From: Thiodiazotropha sp037382205
GTDB lineage: Bacteria; Pseudomonadota; Gammaproteobacteria; Chromatiales; Chromatiaceae
Length of the DNA: 34,087 bases
Direction of reading: 5' to 3'
Assembly: GCA_037382205.1 (NCBI GenBank)
Contig: JARRQD010000077.1
Location: forward strand, 1-34,087
The position numbers and the translations under genes were made by a program. This document shows, in pieces, positions 1-7,925 of this stretch; within the stretch, counting starts at the first letter, position 1, and the number at the start of each line of letters is the position of its first letter. Under the pieces are notes generated by a model. The model was not told the origin of the DNA, ran no database searches, and saw only the letters and a program-made list of their open reading frames with translations.

Positions 1-128
1 CCACCATGCAAAAAAACAACGGGAATGCCCTGCTCTGCCCCAGATTCCTCGATATGGAGTTTATGCATATTGTCGACAGTGATTCTATGTTCAGCATAGG
101 CTTCAGAGTGTGGATAGAGCGATTTCAT
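1..128 (-). CDS. pip: Proline iminopeptidase, N-terminal fragment (runs off left edge)
   Basis: The reverse strand from an ATG at 128 encodes 42 codons up to the window edge. The peptide begins MKSLYPHSEAYAEH, continues with a segment containing VDNMHKLHIEESG, and ends at PVVFLHG, where the window cuts it. This matches the start of proline iminopeptidases (alpha/beta hydrolase, S33), which begin with LYP, then D-x-x-H-x-L-x-x-E-x-x-G, then the HGGPG oxyanion-hole motif. The family releases N-terminal proline from peptides in the cytoplasm. The catalytic Ser, Asp and His lie outside the window, so integrity cannot be judged. No clear ribosome-binding site is visible before the ATG. It is transcribed away from the quinoprotein cluster and is probably unrelated to it. 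Confidence 0.8.
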   Translation of the reverse strand, partial: MKSLYPHSEAYAEHRITVDNMHKLHIEESGAEQGIPVVFLHG

Positions 129-413
129 ATTAGTAGTATCTGATATTATGATCAGCGATGAAGCGATAGCGGTCTGGTTACCTTCCCTCTAACCAGTCAC
201 CTAATCAGGTTACGCTGATGGAATTTTAACTGTTAACCATACGAGTCGATTTCTTAATCTGTAAATCTATCATTTATTGAGATCTCTGGCAGAGTGCCTA
301 ACGATCTCAATGAGAATCTCCTGGTTTGGTCGCCAATTTAAAAAAGTGATACAAATCTCTTAATCCAGACTTAATTCTGGTAACAGAAAACAGCTAAATT
401 TCATTGAAATAAA

Positions 414-431
414 GTGTCCCAGAGGTGACAC
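414..431. promoter_or_regulatory. Inverted repeat GTGTC-N8-GACAC
   Basis: GTGTC at 414-418 and GACAC at 427-431 form a perfect 5-bp inverted repeat with an 8-base spacer. The same half-sites occur with a 6-base spacer at 9257-9272, between two other sigma-54 promoters. It lies about 410 bases upstream of the xoxF sigma-54 promoter, which is far for an enhancer but not impossible. A chance match cannot be excluded. Confidence 0.25.
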
Positions 432-765
432 ACAGTAAATCGAGCTATAGAGAAAATGAATCACATCCTATTTTTATCTGAGCGCCAAGCGATGTGACGA
501 CAACTGCTACTCAAAATAAATATAATTTTAAAATCAAATGGTTATATAAACCTATCAACAAATAAACTGAACAGAATCAATCGATAAATCGGCTTGCACA
601 TGGTCACTATATTTGCTTTATTATACCTTCTAAAATCATGTAAATTACTTTCAATACAATTGGTTACACCTATTTCCCACAGTCCTATTTTATTCTCTTA
701 GAGAAAAAACCCATTGCGCCATTCCTCACATCAATATCGCTCAAAAACAGTCTAAAGAACCGCCA

Positions 766-784
766 TGTCTCGCTATATCGGGAC
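766..784. promoter_or_regulatory. Imperfect inverted repeat near the xoxF promoter
   Basis: GTCTCG and CGGGAC flank CTATAT; five of six arm positions pair. It lies about 57 bases upstream of the -24 element at 841. Its arms differ from the TGACA/TGTCA repeats upstream of the formate dehydrogenase and porin promoters, so if it is an enhancer it may bind another factor. Confidence 0.25.
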
Positions 785-840
785 TCGAGCCAAAATCTCC
801 GGGAAAAAATTTAACGGCTGCAGTTCGAAGTCTTTTTGTT

Positions 841-856
841 TGGCACACAAGTTGCT
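841..856 (+). promoter_or_regulatory. Sigma-54 (-24/-12) promoter of the xoxF operon
   Basis: The sequence reads TGGCAC-ACAAG-TTGCT and matches the RpoN consensus TGGCAC-N5-TTGCA at all but the last base. The invariant GG (842-843) and GC (854-855) are exactly 10 bases apart. The predicted start of transcription is near 867, giving a leader of about 190 nt before the xoxF ATG. An AcoR-type sigma-54 activator is encoded at 24735-26699. Confidence 0.85.
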
Positions 857-931
857 CAGCACTGTATGTCGCTTGATAGGACTGCCTGTACTGACGCGAC
901 ACAATATTTATACAAAAAACAGGAGATGGTA

Positions 932-961
932 ATGAGTAATGGAGGAGCTATAGCGAAGTAG
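932..961 (+). CDS. Possible nine-residue leader peptide in the xoxF leader
   Basis: An ATG at 932 opens a nine-codon ORF, MSNGGAIAK, ending at TAG 959-961. AGGAG at 921-925 lies six bases upstream, a good ribosome-binding site. It is downstream of the predicted sigma-54 start site and is followed at once by an inverted repeat (964-1001). The arrangement resembles a translated leader that could control downstream structure, but so short an ORF could arise by chance and I know of no described leader peptide for xoxF. Confidence 0.25.
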   Translation: MSNGGAIAK

Positions 962-963
962 TT

Positions 964-1001
964 CGATTCAGGCACGGTTGTATTGTCGCTTTTTTGAATC
1001 G
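964..1001 (+). other. Inverted repeat in the xoxF leader
   Basis: CGATTCA (964-970) pairs with TGAATCG (995-1001), a 7-bp stem with a 24-base loop. TTTTT follows at 1005-1009. It starts two bases after the leader ORF stop. A long-loop hairpin or attenuator-like element is possible; evidence is limited to the repeat itself. Confidence 0.3.
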
Positions 1002-1058
1002 TTAGTTTTTCTCTATTGAGGCAGTCTCACTAATGAATAAAACCCGAGGATAAGAACT

Positions 1059-2782
1059 ATGGTAACAGCAAAACGCAAAGTTCTCGCGATATGCTTCACT
1101 GCCTCTGCCATGCTCGCTGCTGCAGGTGGTGTCACAGCGAATTCAGAGCTTTTGAAGATGCAAAAAAATGCGGATGACTGGGTGATGCCGAATGGCAACT
1201 ACTCAAGCACGCGCTATAGTGAATTGAATCAGATCACGGCAAACAATGTTAAAGATCTGAAAGTTGTCTGGACCTTTTCAACCGGCGTTCTTCGTGGTCA
1301 CGAAGGTGGTCCCCTGGTAATGGGTGATGTGATGTATATACATACCCCATTTCCTAACAAGGTGTTTGCACTTGACCTGAATGACAGCGGCAGAATCATC
1401 TGGAAGTATGAACCACGCCAGGATACCAGCGTCATTCCTGTCATGTGTTGTGATACCGTCAATCGTGGCCTTGCATACGGTGATGGTAAAATCTTCATGT
1501 CTCAGGCAGACACCACGCTGGTTGCTCTCGATGCTAAAACCGGCAAGAAGGTATGGTCTGTAAAGAATGGTGACCCAAGCAAAGGTGAAACCTCCACCGC
1601 AGCACCAATGGTTGTCAAAGACAAAGTCTATATTGGCATCTCCGGTGGTGAGTTTGGTGTACGCGGCTCATTAACGGCTTACAGCCTGAAAGATGGCAAA
1701 CAGGTATGGCGTGGGTATTCCATGGGCCCAGATAGCGACACCCTGCTTGATCCCAAAAAGACAACCCATCTTGGTAAACCTGTCGGTAAAGACTCTGGTA
1801 TAAGCACTTGGCAAGGTGATCAGTGGAAAATCGGTGGTGGCGCTACCTGGGGCTGGTACTCATACGATCCTGAAGAAAACCTCATCTACTACGGATCCGG
1901 TAACCCGAGTACCTGGAATCCAGTTCAGCGTCCTGGTGACAACCGTTGGTCAATGACCATCTTTGCCCGAGATGCGGACACCGGTATGGCCCGTTGGGTT
2001 TACCAAATGACCCCACATGATGAGTGGGACTACGATGGCATTAACGAGATGGTTCTGGTCGACAAAAAGATCAAGGGTAAAATGCGTAAAGCGCTGGTGC
2101 ATTTTGACCGTAACGGTTTTGCCTACACCATGGATCGCATCAATGGTGAACTGCTGGTGGCTGAGAAGTATGATCCTGCCGTCAACTGGGCAACACATGT
2201 GGATATGAAGACAGGTCGTCCACAGGTCGTTGCCAAATACTCGACTCACCAGAACGGCGAAGATGTGAACTCGACTGGCGTCTGCCCGGCAGCTCTAGGT
2301 TCTAAAGACCAACAGCCGTCAAGTTACTCACCACGCACCGGTCTGTTCTATGTACCAACCAACCATGTCTGTATGGATTATGAGCCTTTTGAAGTCTCAT
2401 ACACGGCGGGTCAGCCTTATGTTGGCGCAACCCTCTCCATGTATCCGGCACCAGGTGGCAACCATCTGGGTAACTTCATCGCATGGGATGCCGACAAGGG
2501 CAAAATCGCCTGGTCGAATCCAGAACCTTTCTCCGTGTGGAGTGGTGCGCTCGCCACAGCTGGTGACGTTGTCTTCTACGGCACACTGGAAGGTTATCTG
2601 AAGGCAGTAGACGCCAAATCGGGTAAAGAGTTGTATCGCTTTAAGACACCCTGGCAGGTATTGGTCTGGCGGCTGGCCTGACCGACCCTAACGCTGGTCT
2701 GGGCGCCGTAGGCGCCTACTCTTCACTCAGTGATTACACCCAACTGGGCGGCACCTTGACAGTTTTCTCACTGCCCGATTAA
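1059..2782 (+). pseudogene. xoxF: XoxF lanthanide-type methanol dehydrogenase, disrupted by a C-terminal deletion
   Basis: PQQ-dependent periplasmic alcohol dehydrogenase of the eight-bladed propeller family, oxidising methanol to formaldehyde or formate. ATG 1059 has AGGA eight bases upstream and is followed by a signal peptide (hydrophobic core ICFTASAMLAAAG). Vicinal cysteines C130-C131 lie in VMCCDT. The catalytic motif HDEWDYDG gives D324 and D326; the second Asp, two residues after the catalytic one, marks rare-earth-binding XoxF rather than calcium MxaF. The reading frame leaves the family pattern after FKTP: it runs into WQVLVWRLA and stops at 2681. The family C-terminus resumes in another frame (GIGLAAGLTDPNAG to TLTVFSLPD, stop 2780-2782). 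Roughly 25-30 codons expected between (the SGxxGN to SGxGGW stretch) are absent, so this is a deletion that is not a multiple of three. It is either a real lesion or an assembly error. Confidence 0.88.
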
Positions 2783-2880
2783 TGAGCTGAAGTATCGCTC
2801 TTCTACCCGCCGCCACCCGTAAATGGGTGGCGGCACAACTTCAACAGAGAATACAACCACTAGGTTTTTTGAGGCTCAAA

Positions 2881-3351
2881 ATGCTGCATTTCAATTTTAG
2901 TAAACCCATTATTTTTGCAACCCTTGCACTCACCTATACGATTACATGTTATGCAGCACCAAGCAAAGCTGATTACAGAAGCTTTCAGCCTTCACCTGAT
3001 CAGCCCTATTACTATGAAGATGGTAAGGTAGACTTTGGTACATACAATGGGTTTCGTCGCTATCATGCGGATTGTCATGTTTGTCATGGCCCGGCAGGAT
3101 TAGGTAGCAGCTATGCACCCGCGCTAATCGAATCCCTGAAAGTGATGACCTGGGGTGATTTTGTCAATGTGGTAATAAGTGGCCGTCAAGGATTGGACAA
3201 TAAAATCATGCCTTCTTTTGCAAAAAATGTAAACATAGTAACCAACCTCTCTGATCTCTATGCTTACTTGAAAGCACGTGCTGATGGAGTCATTGGGGCG
3301 AGCCGACCAGCTAAGTTCCCAAAAGTTAAAAAAATGATCGCTGACAAATAA
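2881..3351 (+). CDS. xoxG: XoxG-type cytochrome c, electron acceptor of XoxF
   Basis: A 156-residue secreted monohaem cytochrome c. ATG 2881 follows GAGG at a good spacing. It gives a signal peptide (PIIFATLALTYTITCYA) that fits better than the start 54 bases upstream. Haem attaches at C65-HV-C68-H69 (CHVCH), and M110 in KIMPSF is the likely sixth ligand. The F-x-x-Y-HADCHVCHGPAG block is typical of XoxG/PedF-like cytochromes that take electrons from quinoprotein dehydrogenases in the periplasm. It follows xoxF by about 100 bases, with no promoter visible between, so they are probably cotranscribed. It appears intact, unlike its neighbours. Confidence 0.85.
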   Translation: MLHFNFSKPIIFATLALTYTITCYAAPSKADYRSFQPSPDQPYYYEDGKVDFGTYNGFRRYHADCHVCHGPAGLGSSYAPALIESLKVMTWGDFVNVVISGRQGLDNKIMPSFAKNVNIVTNLSDLYAYLKARADGVIGASRPAKFPKVKKMIADK

Positions 3352-3456
3352 GCTGTCTGAAATTAAAAATCAAGACATGGGACAGCCATGCTAGAATAGA
3401 TTCAGTCAGCTGTAATATTGGATGTTGCAATAGTATAAGCAGTGGAGGTCGAGAAA

Positions 3457-4212
3457 ATGCGAAAAACAGGTTCTTCGTCTTACTTAAGCGCGCAAAGCCT
3501 GGGCGATCCCAACCACTTACCCTTCTCCAATAAAGCGATGCGAGGGTTTGAAAACCGAATTGCACAATTGATCGCCGATGACTTGGCGCGGACTTTACGT
3601 TATCACTGGTGGCCTCAGACCATCGGCTTTGTGCGCAACACCTTGAAAGTTAGACTTTGCGATTTAGTCATGGGTGTGACTTCTGTCAACGAGTTACTAC
3701 AAAATACCAATCCCTACTACCGTTCAGTCTATGCACTGGTATATCGAAAGGATTCTGGTCTGAATGTCACTACGCTGACCGACCCTGCGTTGAAGCAACT
3801 CCGAATTGGATTGGTGGCAGGCACCCCCCCTGCAACCGTGCTAACGAATAACGGCATGATGGATCAGGTGAAATCCTACCACCGCACGGTCGACACTCGG
3901 TTATTTTCTCCTGCCACTCGGGCGGTTGAAGATGTCGCCTCAGAAAAGATTGATCTTGCGATCATCTGGGGGCCAATTGCCGGCTATGCAGCTAAGAATC
4001 AAGAAATACCGCTCTCGGTGGTTCCATTACCGGCGAAGATTGGCAATGTACCATTAGCCTTTAACGTCTCCATGGGTATTAGACGACGTGAACACAACTG
4101 GAAACACCAACTCAACACGGAATTGAAAAAACTTGCACCAGAAATCGAAAAAATCCTGCTTGACTACCAAATACCACTGCTTGATGCGAACGATAACCTA
4201 ATCAAACCTTGA
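3457..4212 (+). CDS. xoxJ: XoxJ-like periplasmic solute-binding protein; N-terminus apparently damaged
   Basis: Matches the quinoprotein dehydrogenase-associated ABC-type binding protein family (XoxJ/MxaJ; type-2 periplasmic fold), thought to help activate XoxF. Visible blocks are DPNHLPFSN, GFENRIAQL, a WWPQTIGFVRNTL stretch, CDLVMGV and NPYYRSVYALVYR. ATG 3457 has GGAGG eight bases upstream; a GTG at 3442 lacks a site. The protein is 251 residues, but the family normally has a signal peptide and a V-C-x-D-P block before PNxLPFS. Here the start is MRKTGSSSYLSAQSLG, with no hydrophobic core. Inserting one base in AAAGCCTGGGCGATCC would restore a K-A-C-G-D-P reading, but that frame soon meets a stop upstream. 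The N-terminus is therefore probably decayed or misassembled, and export of the product is doubtful. Confidence 0.75.
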   Translation: MRKTGSSSYLSAQSLGDPNHLPFSNKAMRGFENRIAQLIADDLARTLRYHWWPQTIGFVRNTLKVRLCDLVMGVTSVNELLQNTNPYYRSVYALVYRKDSGLNVTTLTDPALKQLRIGLVAGTPPATVLTNNGMMDQVKSYHRTVDTRLFSPATRAVEDVASEKIDLAIIWGPIAGYAAKNQEIPLSVVPLPAKIGNVPLAFNVSMGIRRREHNWKHQLNTELKKLAPEIEKILLDYQIPLLDANDNLIKP

Positions 4213-4293
4213 CGCAGATGGTAAACACAGGCTCATTGAGAGAGTTGTTAGAAAAATTCAGTCCCCTCCGCATCGACTGTAACGACTGAGCAA

Positions 4294-4698
4294 TTGCAGC
4301 AGTTGATTAAACAGCAGCCCGTTCTGCTGATCGATGTCCTACCGACTCCGATCAAGCCAAAAGATCGCCCTGATAATCTCTTGTGGTTACCCCCTGCAAG
4401 AAACAATATCCCAGGGTCCTATTGGTTACCCAATGTTGGATTTGGCGCGCTTTCCACCGAGCTCGATCACTACTTTAGCGATAATCTGGCGCGTTTAAGC
4501 AAACACAATAAGTCTCTAGCCATCGTGATCTACTGCCAGGCTGACTGTTGGATGTCATGGAATGCTGCGATGCGGGCAGCGGTAGATTATGGCTACAACA
4601 ACGTTTTCTGGTATCCAGGCGGTACAACTGACTGGCAAGCTCGGCAACTCCCCCTGCAACCGAGTCACCCCTTACCGATTGGAGCTCATTCCAATTGA
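4294..4698 (+). CDS. PQQ-catabolism-associated CXXCW rhodanese-like protein, probably lacking its signal peptide
   Basis: A 134-residue rhodanese-fold protein of the PQQ-dependent-catabolism CXXCW family. The motif CQADCW (C81, C85) lies in IVIYCQADCWMSWNAA, followed by DYGYNNVFWYPGG. These proteins are periplasmic and sit beside quinoprotein dehydrogenases; their exact role is unsettled, with thiol chemistry or cytochrome and dehydrogenase maturation both proposed. The best start is TTG 4294. The frame is open further upstream (to a TAG at 4249), and codons there read STVTTEQLQ, which continues the family similarity without any start codon. The usual signal peptide and about 30 residues are missing. 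With the lesions in xoxF and xoxJ this suggests a damaged operon. It ends 13 bases from the convergent gene at 4712. Confidence 0.72.
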   Translation: MQQLIKQQPVLLIDVLPTPIKPKDRPDNLLWLPPARNNIPGSYWLPNVGFGALSTELDHYFSDNLARLSKHNKSLAIVIYCQADCWMSWNAAMRAAVDYGYNNVFWYPGGTTDWQARQLPLQPSHPLPIGAHSN

Positions 4699-4711
4699 GA
4701 GATGGCATTGA

Positions 4712-5341
4712 TCAATCCACGTAGTAAGCAATTGTTCGGGCCAAAACACCAAGTTTTTCCTCAAACAATCTCGGCCTAGTACAGAGATGCTGAATGAATG
4801 ACTCTCGCTCATCGAACATTCTCTGTTTGATCTCCATCTCATTTTGCATAACTTGCAGACGCCGCTGTGCCTCGGCTGAAGCATCGTCCTGCAGTCGTAT
4901 CATCTCATCGAGTTGTTCACTGAGTTGTTCGGCGCGGATTGCCTGTCCGTCAGCATAACGGATGATACCGCTGAGTGCCTTTTGACGTTGCTCATTCATC
5001 TGAGAGATCACACCGGCAAAGAGCAGAGTGAGATTTTGATCCTTCAAACCCGGCTGTTGATTTTCTGCAAACTCAGCAATATCCCCATCTGCCTTCTCAA
5101 GATCATACTCTTCTGCGACTAGGCGCCTCACCATGGCTTCTATTGAATCATCCTGTTGCCATTTGTGGTTCAATCCCTCAATTGACGGACCAGCCCAAAC
5201 AACAGCAGCAGGAACTTCAGGAAGATAAGCCTGATCACAAGGCCAATTGGCGATTTGAGAAGTCAACGCCTCTGCATACAGATTAAAATTGACAGAAGTG
5301 GTGATGGCAGCAGTCACCATTAACCATTTGAATTTTATCAT
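4712..5341 (-). CDS. Uncharacterised secreted protein with coiled-coil C-terminal half
   Basis: I do not recognise this 209-residue protein. It begins MIKFKWLMVTAAITTSVNF, a signal peptide with likely cleavage after LYAEA. The N-terminal half has W-P-C-D-Q and PAAVVWAGPSIEG. The second half is rich in Glu, Gln, Arg and Lys in heptad-like spacing (SEQLDEMIRLQDDASAEAQ and on to about residue 185), suggesting a coiled coil. Two cysteines (W-P-C near residue 35 and HLC near residue 187) could form a disulfide. It is the last gene of the minus-strand operon, nine bases after the permease gene, so it likely works with the alcohol-oxidation ABC system in the periplasm. Function unknown. Confidence 0.75.
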   Translation of the reverse strand: MIKFKWLMVTAAITTSVNFNLYAEALTSQIANWPCDQAYLPEVPAAVVWAGPSIEGLNHKWQQDDSIEAMVRRLVAEEYDLEKADGDIAEFAENQQPGLKDQNLTLLFAGVISQMNEQRQKALSGIIRYADGQAIRAEQLSEQLDEMIRLQDDASAEAQRRLQVMQNEMEIKQRMFDERESFIQHLCTRPRLFEEKLGVLARTIAYYVD

Positions 5342-5350
5342 CTTAATTTT

Positions 5351-6157
5351 CTATCCTCCGCCCTGTTTTCTACTCATCAATCCTCTTGCCGGATCATAAC
5401 CATAGAGCGCGCCAGCAAGGAACAGTAACAGGGAGCCAACAACAGCAAAAAATGCCCCCCAACCAATCTGACCATAGAGTGAGAATCTGATCAGTTCGAC
5501 GGCATGCGTGAAGGGGTTGAATCGGCAGATCTCATAGAGATATAGACTCGAATCCTTGATTCTCCACAGCGGATAGAGTGCAGAAGAGGCAAAGAACATG
5601 GGGAATATGACAAAATTCATTACGCCAGCAAAATTTTCCAGCTGTTTTATGGCGGATGAGAGTAATAGACCTAGAGCGCCCAACATCAATCCCGATAAAA
5701 GAAGCGCAGGAAAAGCCAAAACATAACCGATCAATGGTGGCTGCACATCCCAAAACCAGGCAATCCCCAGAAACAGATAGACCTGAGCAATCGCTACCAG
5801 TGTTCCTGCGGACAGTTTGCAGAGCAGCAGATACCAGCGTGGAAAGGGGCTGACCATCAGCATTCGCATACTGCCCATCTCCCGGTCATACACCATGGAG
5901 AGTGAGCTCTGCATGCCACTGAACAGCAGAATCATCGCGGCCAAACCAGGCACGATATACTCTTCATACAGAATATAGGTTTCATAAGGCGGGATAATAG
6001 AAACACCCAGAACTGAGCGAAACCCTGCTGCAAAGATAAACAACCAGACCAGCGGCCTGACCAAAGCACCCAAAAAACGCTCACGCTGGTGTATAAAACG
6101 CAATGCTTCACGAACAAAAATCCCCCACATGCAACGGTAATATTGGGCTACCTTCAT
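5351..6157 (-). CDS. ABC-2 type permease of the PQQ-dependent alcohol dehydrogenase system (PedC-like)
   Basis: A 268-residue inner-membrane protein with about six hydrophobic segments. It includes LVWLFIFAAGF, AAMILLFSGMQ, a long LLSGLMLGALGLLLSSA segment and a C-terminal VVGSLLLFLAGALYGY. The conserved ABC-2 region IVPGLAAMILLF, followed by S-x-V-Y-DREMGSMRMLMVSPFPR, is clear. This matches the permease next to PQQ alcohol dehydrogenases (PedC type in Pseudomonas). ABC-2 permeases normally export, so a periplasmic or quinoprotein-related substrate is plausible but unproven. The start ATG overlaps the end of the ATPase gene by four bases (6154-6157), indicating translational coupling. Confidence 0.85.
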   Translation of the reverse strand: MKVAQYYRCMWGIFVREALRFIHQRERFLGALVRPLVWLFIFAAGFRSVLGVSIIPPYETYILYEEYIVPGLAAMILLFSGMQSSLSMVYDREMGSMRMLMVSPFPRWYLLLCKLSAGTLVAIAQVYLFLGIAWFWDVQPPLIGYVLAFPALLLSGLMLGALGLLLSSAIKQLENFAGVMNFVIFPMFFASSALYPLWRIKDSSLYLYEICRFNPFTHAVELIRFSLYGQIGWGAFFAVVGSLLLFLAGALYGYDPARGLMSRKQGGG

Positions 6158-6891
6158 GATGTTTCACTTCGTGTGAGATAATTGAATGCCTGTTTCACAC
6201 TGTCAGTCCCCGTCTGTTGCATTATCTCTTCTGCACTTCCTCTGGCAAGTACTTTGCCACCATGAAGAATGATCAATTGATCTTGCGGCTCTACCTCATC
6301 GACCAGATGTGTCGCCCACAGAACCCCTATACCATCCTCATGACAGCGCCGCCTCACCTGTTTCAAAATTGCCTGGCGACTATGGATATCGAGACCGACC
6401 GTCGGCTCATCTGCCAGCAACAGACGTGGCTGATGTAACAGTGCCCTGACCAGTTCTACCCGTCGTCGTTGGCCGCCACTCAGAGCACGCACCCGCTCTG
6501 TTTCACGATCAGCAAGCCCAATCTCACCCATTGCCAGTTGTAATCGGTCTGATATTTTACTGGGATTCATCCCTTGGAGTGCGCAGTGATAGTGGAGATT
6601 CTGTATAAGCGACAGATCAAGATCAAGCGTAGGCTGTTGAAAAACCACACCAAGTTGCGACAGCGCCTTACGGCTGTGTTTTTTTAGATCGTGGCCAGAG
6701 ATCGAAATTGATCCACCACGACTGACAAACAGTCGTGTGATTAAAGAAAAAAGGGTGGTCTTACCCGCCCCATTGACGCCCAGCAAGACACAGAATTCAC
6801 CAGGCTCAAGGGTGAAGCTGACGCCATCCAGAACCTGACGTTTGCTGTAGGAAAAGCTGACCTCCGATAAATTCAGTGCAGCTTCACTCAT
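6154..6891 (-). CDS. ABC transporter ATPase of the PQQ-dependent alcohol dehydrogenase system
   Basis: A 245-residue cytoplasmic ATPase that pairs with the permease at 5351. Walker A is GVNGAGKTT (about residues 38-46). The Q-loop follows at VVFQQPTLD, the signature is LSGGQRRRVELVRALL, Walker B plus catalytic Glu is LLLADEPTVGLD, and the H-loop is LWATHLVDE. Sequence style (NGAGKTT, LSGGQRRRVE) is that of ABC-2 exporter ATPases, including the PQQ-alcohol-system subfamily. It overlaps the beta-propeller gene upstream by four bases (6888-6891) and the permease downstream by four bases, so the three form a tightly coupled operon. Confidence 0.88.
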   Translation of the reverse strand: MSEAALNLSEVSFSYSKRQVLDGVSFTLEPGEFCVLLGVNGAGKTTLFSLITRLFVSRGGSISISGHDLKKHSRKALSQLGVVFQQPTLDLDLSLIQNLHYHCALQGMNPSKISDRLQLAMGEIGLADRETERVRALSGGQRRRVELVRALLHQPRLLLADEPTVGLDIHSRQAILKQVRRRCHEDGIGVLWATHLVDEVEPQDQLIILHGGKVLARGSAEEIMQQTGTDSVKQAFNYLTRSETS

Positions 6892-7889
6892 GGCCGTACC
6901 ACGATCCCCCAGGGAAGACGTCCCACTCTGATCGATTTTTTCACTTTTAATCGACCCACATCGATGACTGAGACATCGTTACTGACACCATTGGTGGTAA
7001 AGACAAACTTTTCATCGGGTGAGAAGGCTAGATTCCAAACCCTTTGTCCCACAAGTAGATACTTTTTGATCTCAAAGGTGTTGGTATCGATTACCGCAAC
7101 CCTGGCAGCTGGTCCAAGCGCTACAAATGCCTGTTTACCATCCGCTGATATTTGAATACCAACTGGTTGAATCAACTCTTTATGAATGCCAGGTATTTCA
7201 AAGTTGATCTTTGTAAGTATTTTTCTGCTCTGAGTATCGATAACACTGACTGTGCCACCGATCTCCGATGAAACCCACACCTGTTTCCCGTCATTGGAAA
7301 ACTGCGCGACACGAGGCCTCTGATCTACAAGTACGTTATCTTCTATTTTCATCGTTTGTAGATTGATGAAGTGGGCCATGTTTGTGGTTTCTGATGTATT
7401 GACCAGCCATTTTCCATCAGGACTGATGCCCATCCCTTCAGGTTCAACCCCAACCTGAATTTCAGTCACCTTCGAGCGTTTATCGATGTCCACCAAGGTT
7501 ACCATGTTGTCATCTTCATTGGCTGCATAGAGATATTTACCCTGAGGACCTAGAACAAGCAGTTCGGGATCCGGCCCGGAAGGAAGAGTGTGAGAGACCT
7601 TCAGAGTCTGTAGATCTAAAACTTCGATATGATCCGCATCGCTGGTGCAGATATAGAGGGTATTACCATCTTTGCTCAATGCGATTCCACGAGGACGCTC
7701 ACCGACAGAGACTTCATCCAAGACCTTTAGGCTTTTACCATCAATAACAGATATTTTGTTGTCTTTCTCACTGCTCACATAGATGGTATAGGCGGTAACC
7801 GGCATGCTCAGCAAAGTTAAAAGTACAAATACGGCCATACCATGGAGTAGCGTATCTACATTTCTTTTTAGAGATCTGTTAAGTACCAT
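6888..7889 (-). CDS. PQQ-catabolism-associated seven-bladed beta-propeller protein (YVTN family)
   Basis: A secreted seven-bladed propeller of the family linked to PQQ-dependent catabolism. ATG 7889 is preferred over ATG 7904 because GAGG lies nine bases before it; the product then has 333 residues. The signal peptide core is MAVFVLLTLLSMPVTA. Seven blade repeats are visible, each ending in a V-I-D or L-D pattern: IYVSSEKDNKISVID, LYICTSDADHIEVLD, LYAANEDDNMVTLVD, a degenerate NTSETTNMAHFIN, VWVSSEIGGTVSVID, AFVALGPAARVAVID and VFTTNGVSNDVSVID. It probably docks to a dehydrogenase or to the ABC proteins in the periplasm. It shares its fold with the product of 10041-11003 but is clearly diverged from it. 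Confidence 0.85.
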   Translation of the reverse strand: MVLNRSLKRNVDTLLHGMAVFVLLTLLSMPVTAYTIYVSSEKDNKISVIDGKSLKVLDEVSVGERPRGIALSKDGNTLYICTSDADHIEVLDLQTLKVSHTLPSGPDPELLVLGPQGKYLYAANEDDNMVTLVDIDKRSKVTEIQVGVEPEGMGISPDGKWLVNTSETTNMAHFINLQTMKIEDNVLVDQRPRVAQFSNDGKQVWVSSEIGGTVSVIDTQSRKILTKINFEIPGIHKELIQPVGIQISADGKQAFVALGPAARVAVIDTNTFEIKKYLLVGQRVWNLAFSPDEKFVFTTNGVSNDVSVIDVGRLKVKKSIRVGRLPWGIVVRP

Positions 7890-7925
7890 TGATCGACGCC
7901 TCATTTATTGTTCTGTTGCTAAGCA

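Larger units (their letters stand above)
129..1058. other. Long AT-rich intergenic region upstream of xoxF
   Basis: About 930 bases separate pip from xoxF. I see no convincing gene longer than about 10 codons here. It holds a sigma-54 promoter at 841-856, two inverted-repeat candidates for activator binding (414-431 and 766-784), a possible nine-codon leader ORF (932-961) and a leader inverted repeat (964-1001), each listed separately. The rest is AT-rich with no clear structure. The length is unusual beside the compact spacing elsewhere in the window and fits a heavily regulated promoter. Confidence 0.6.
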
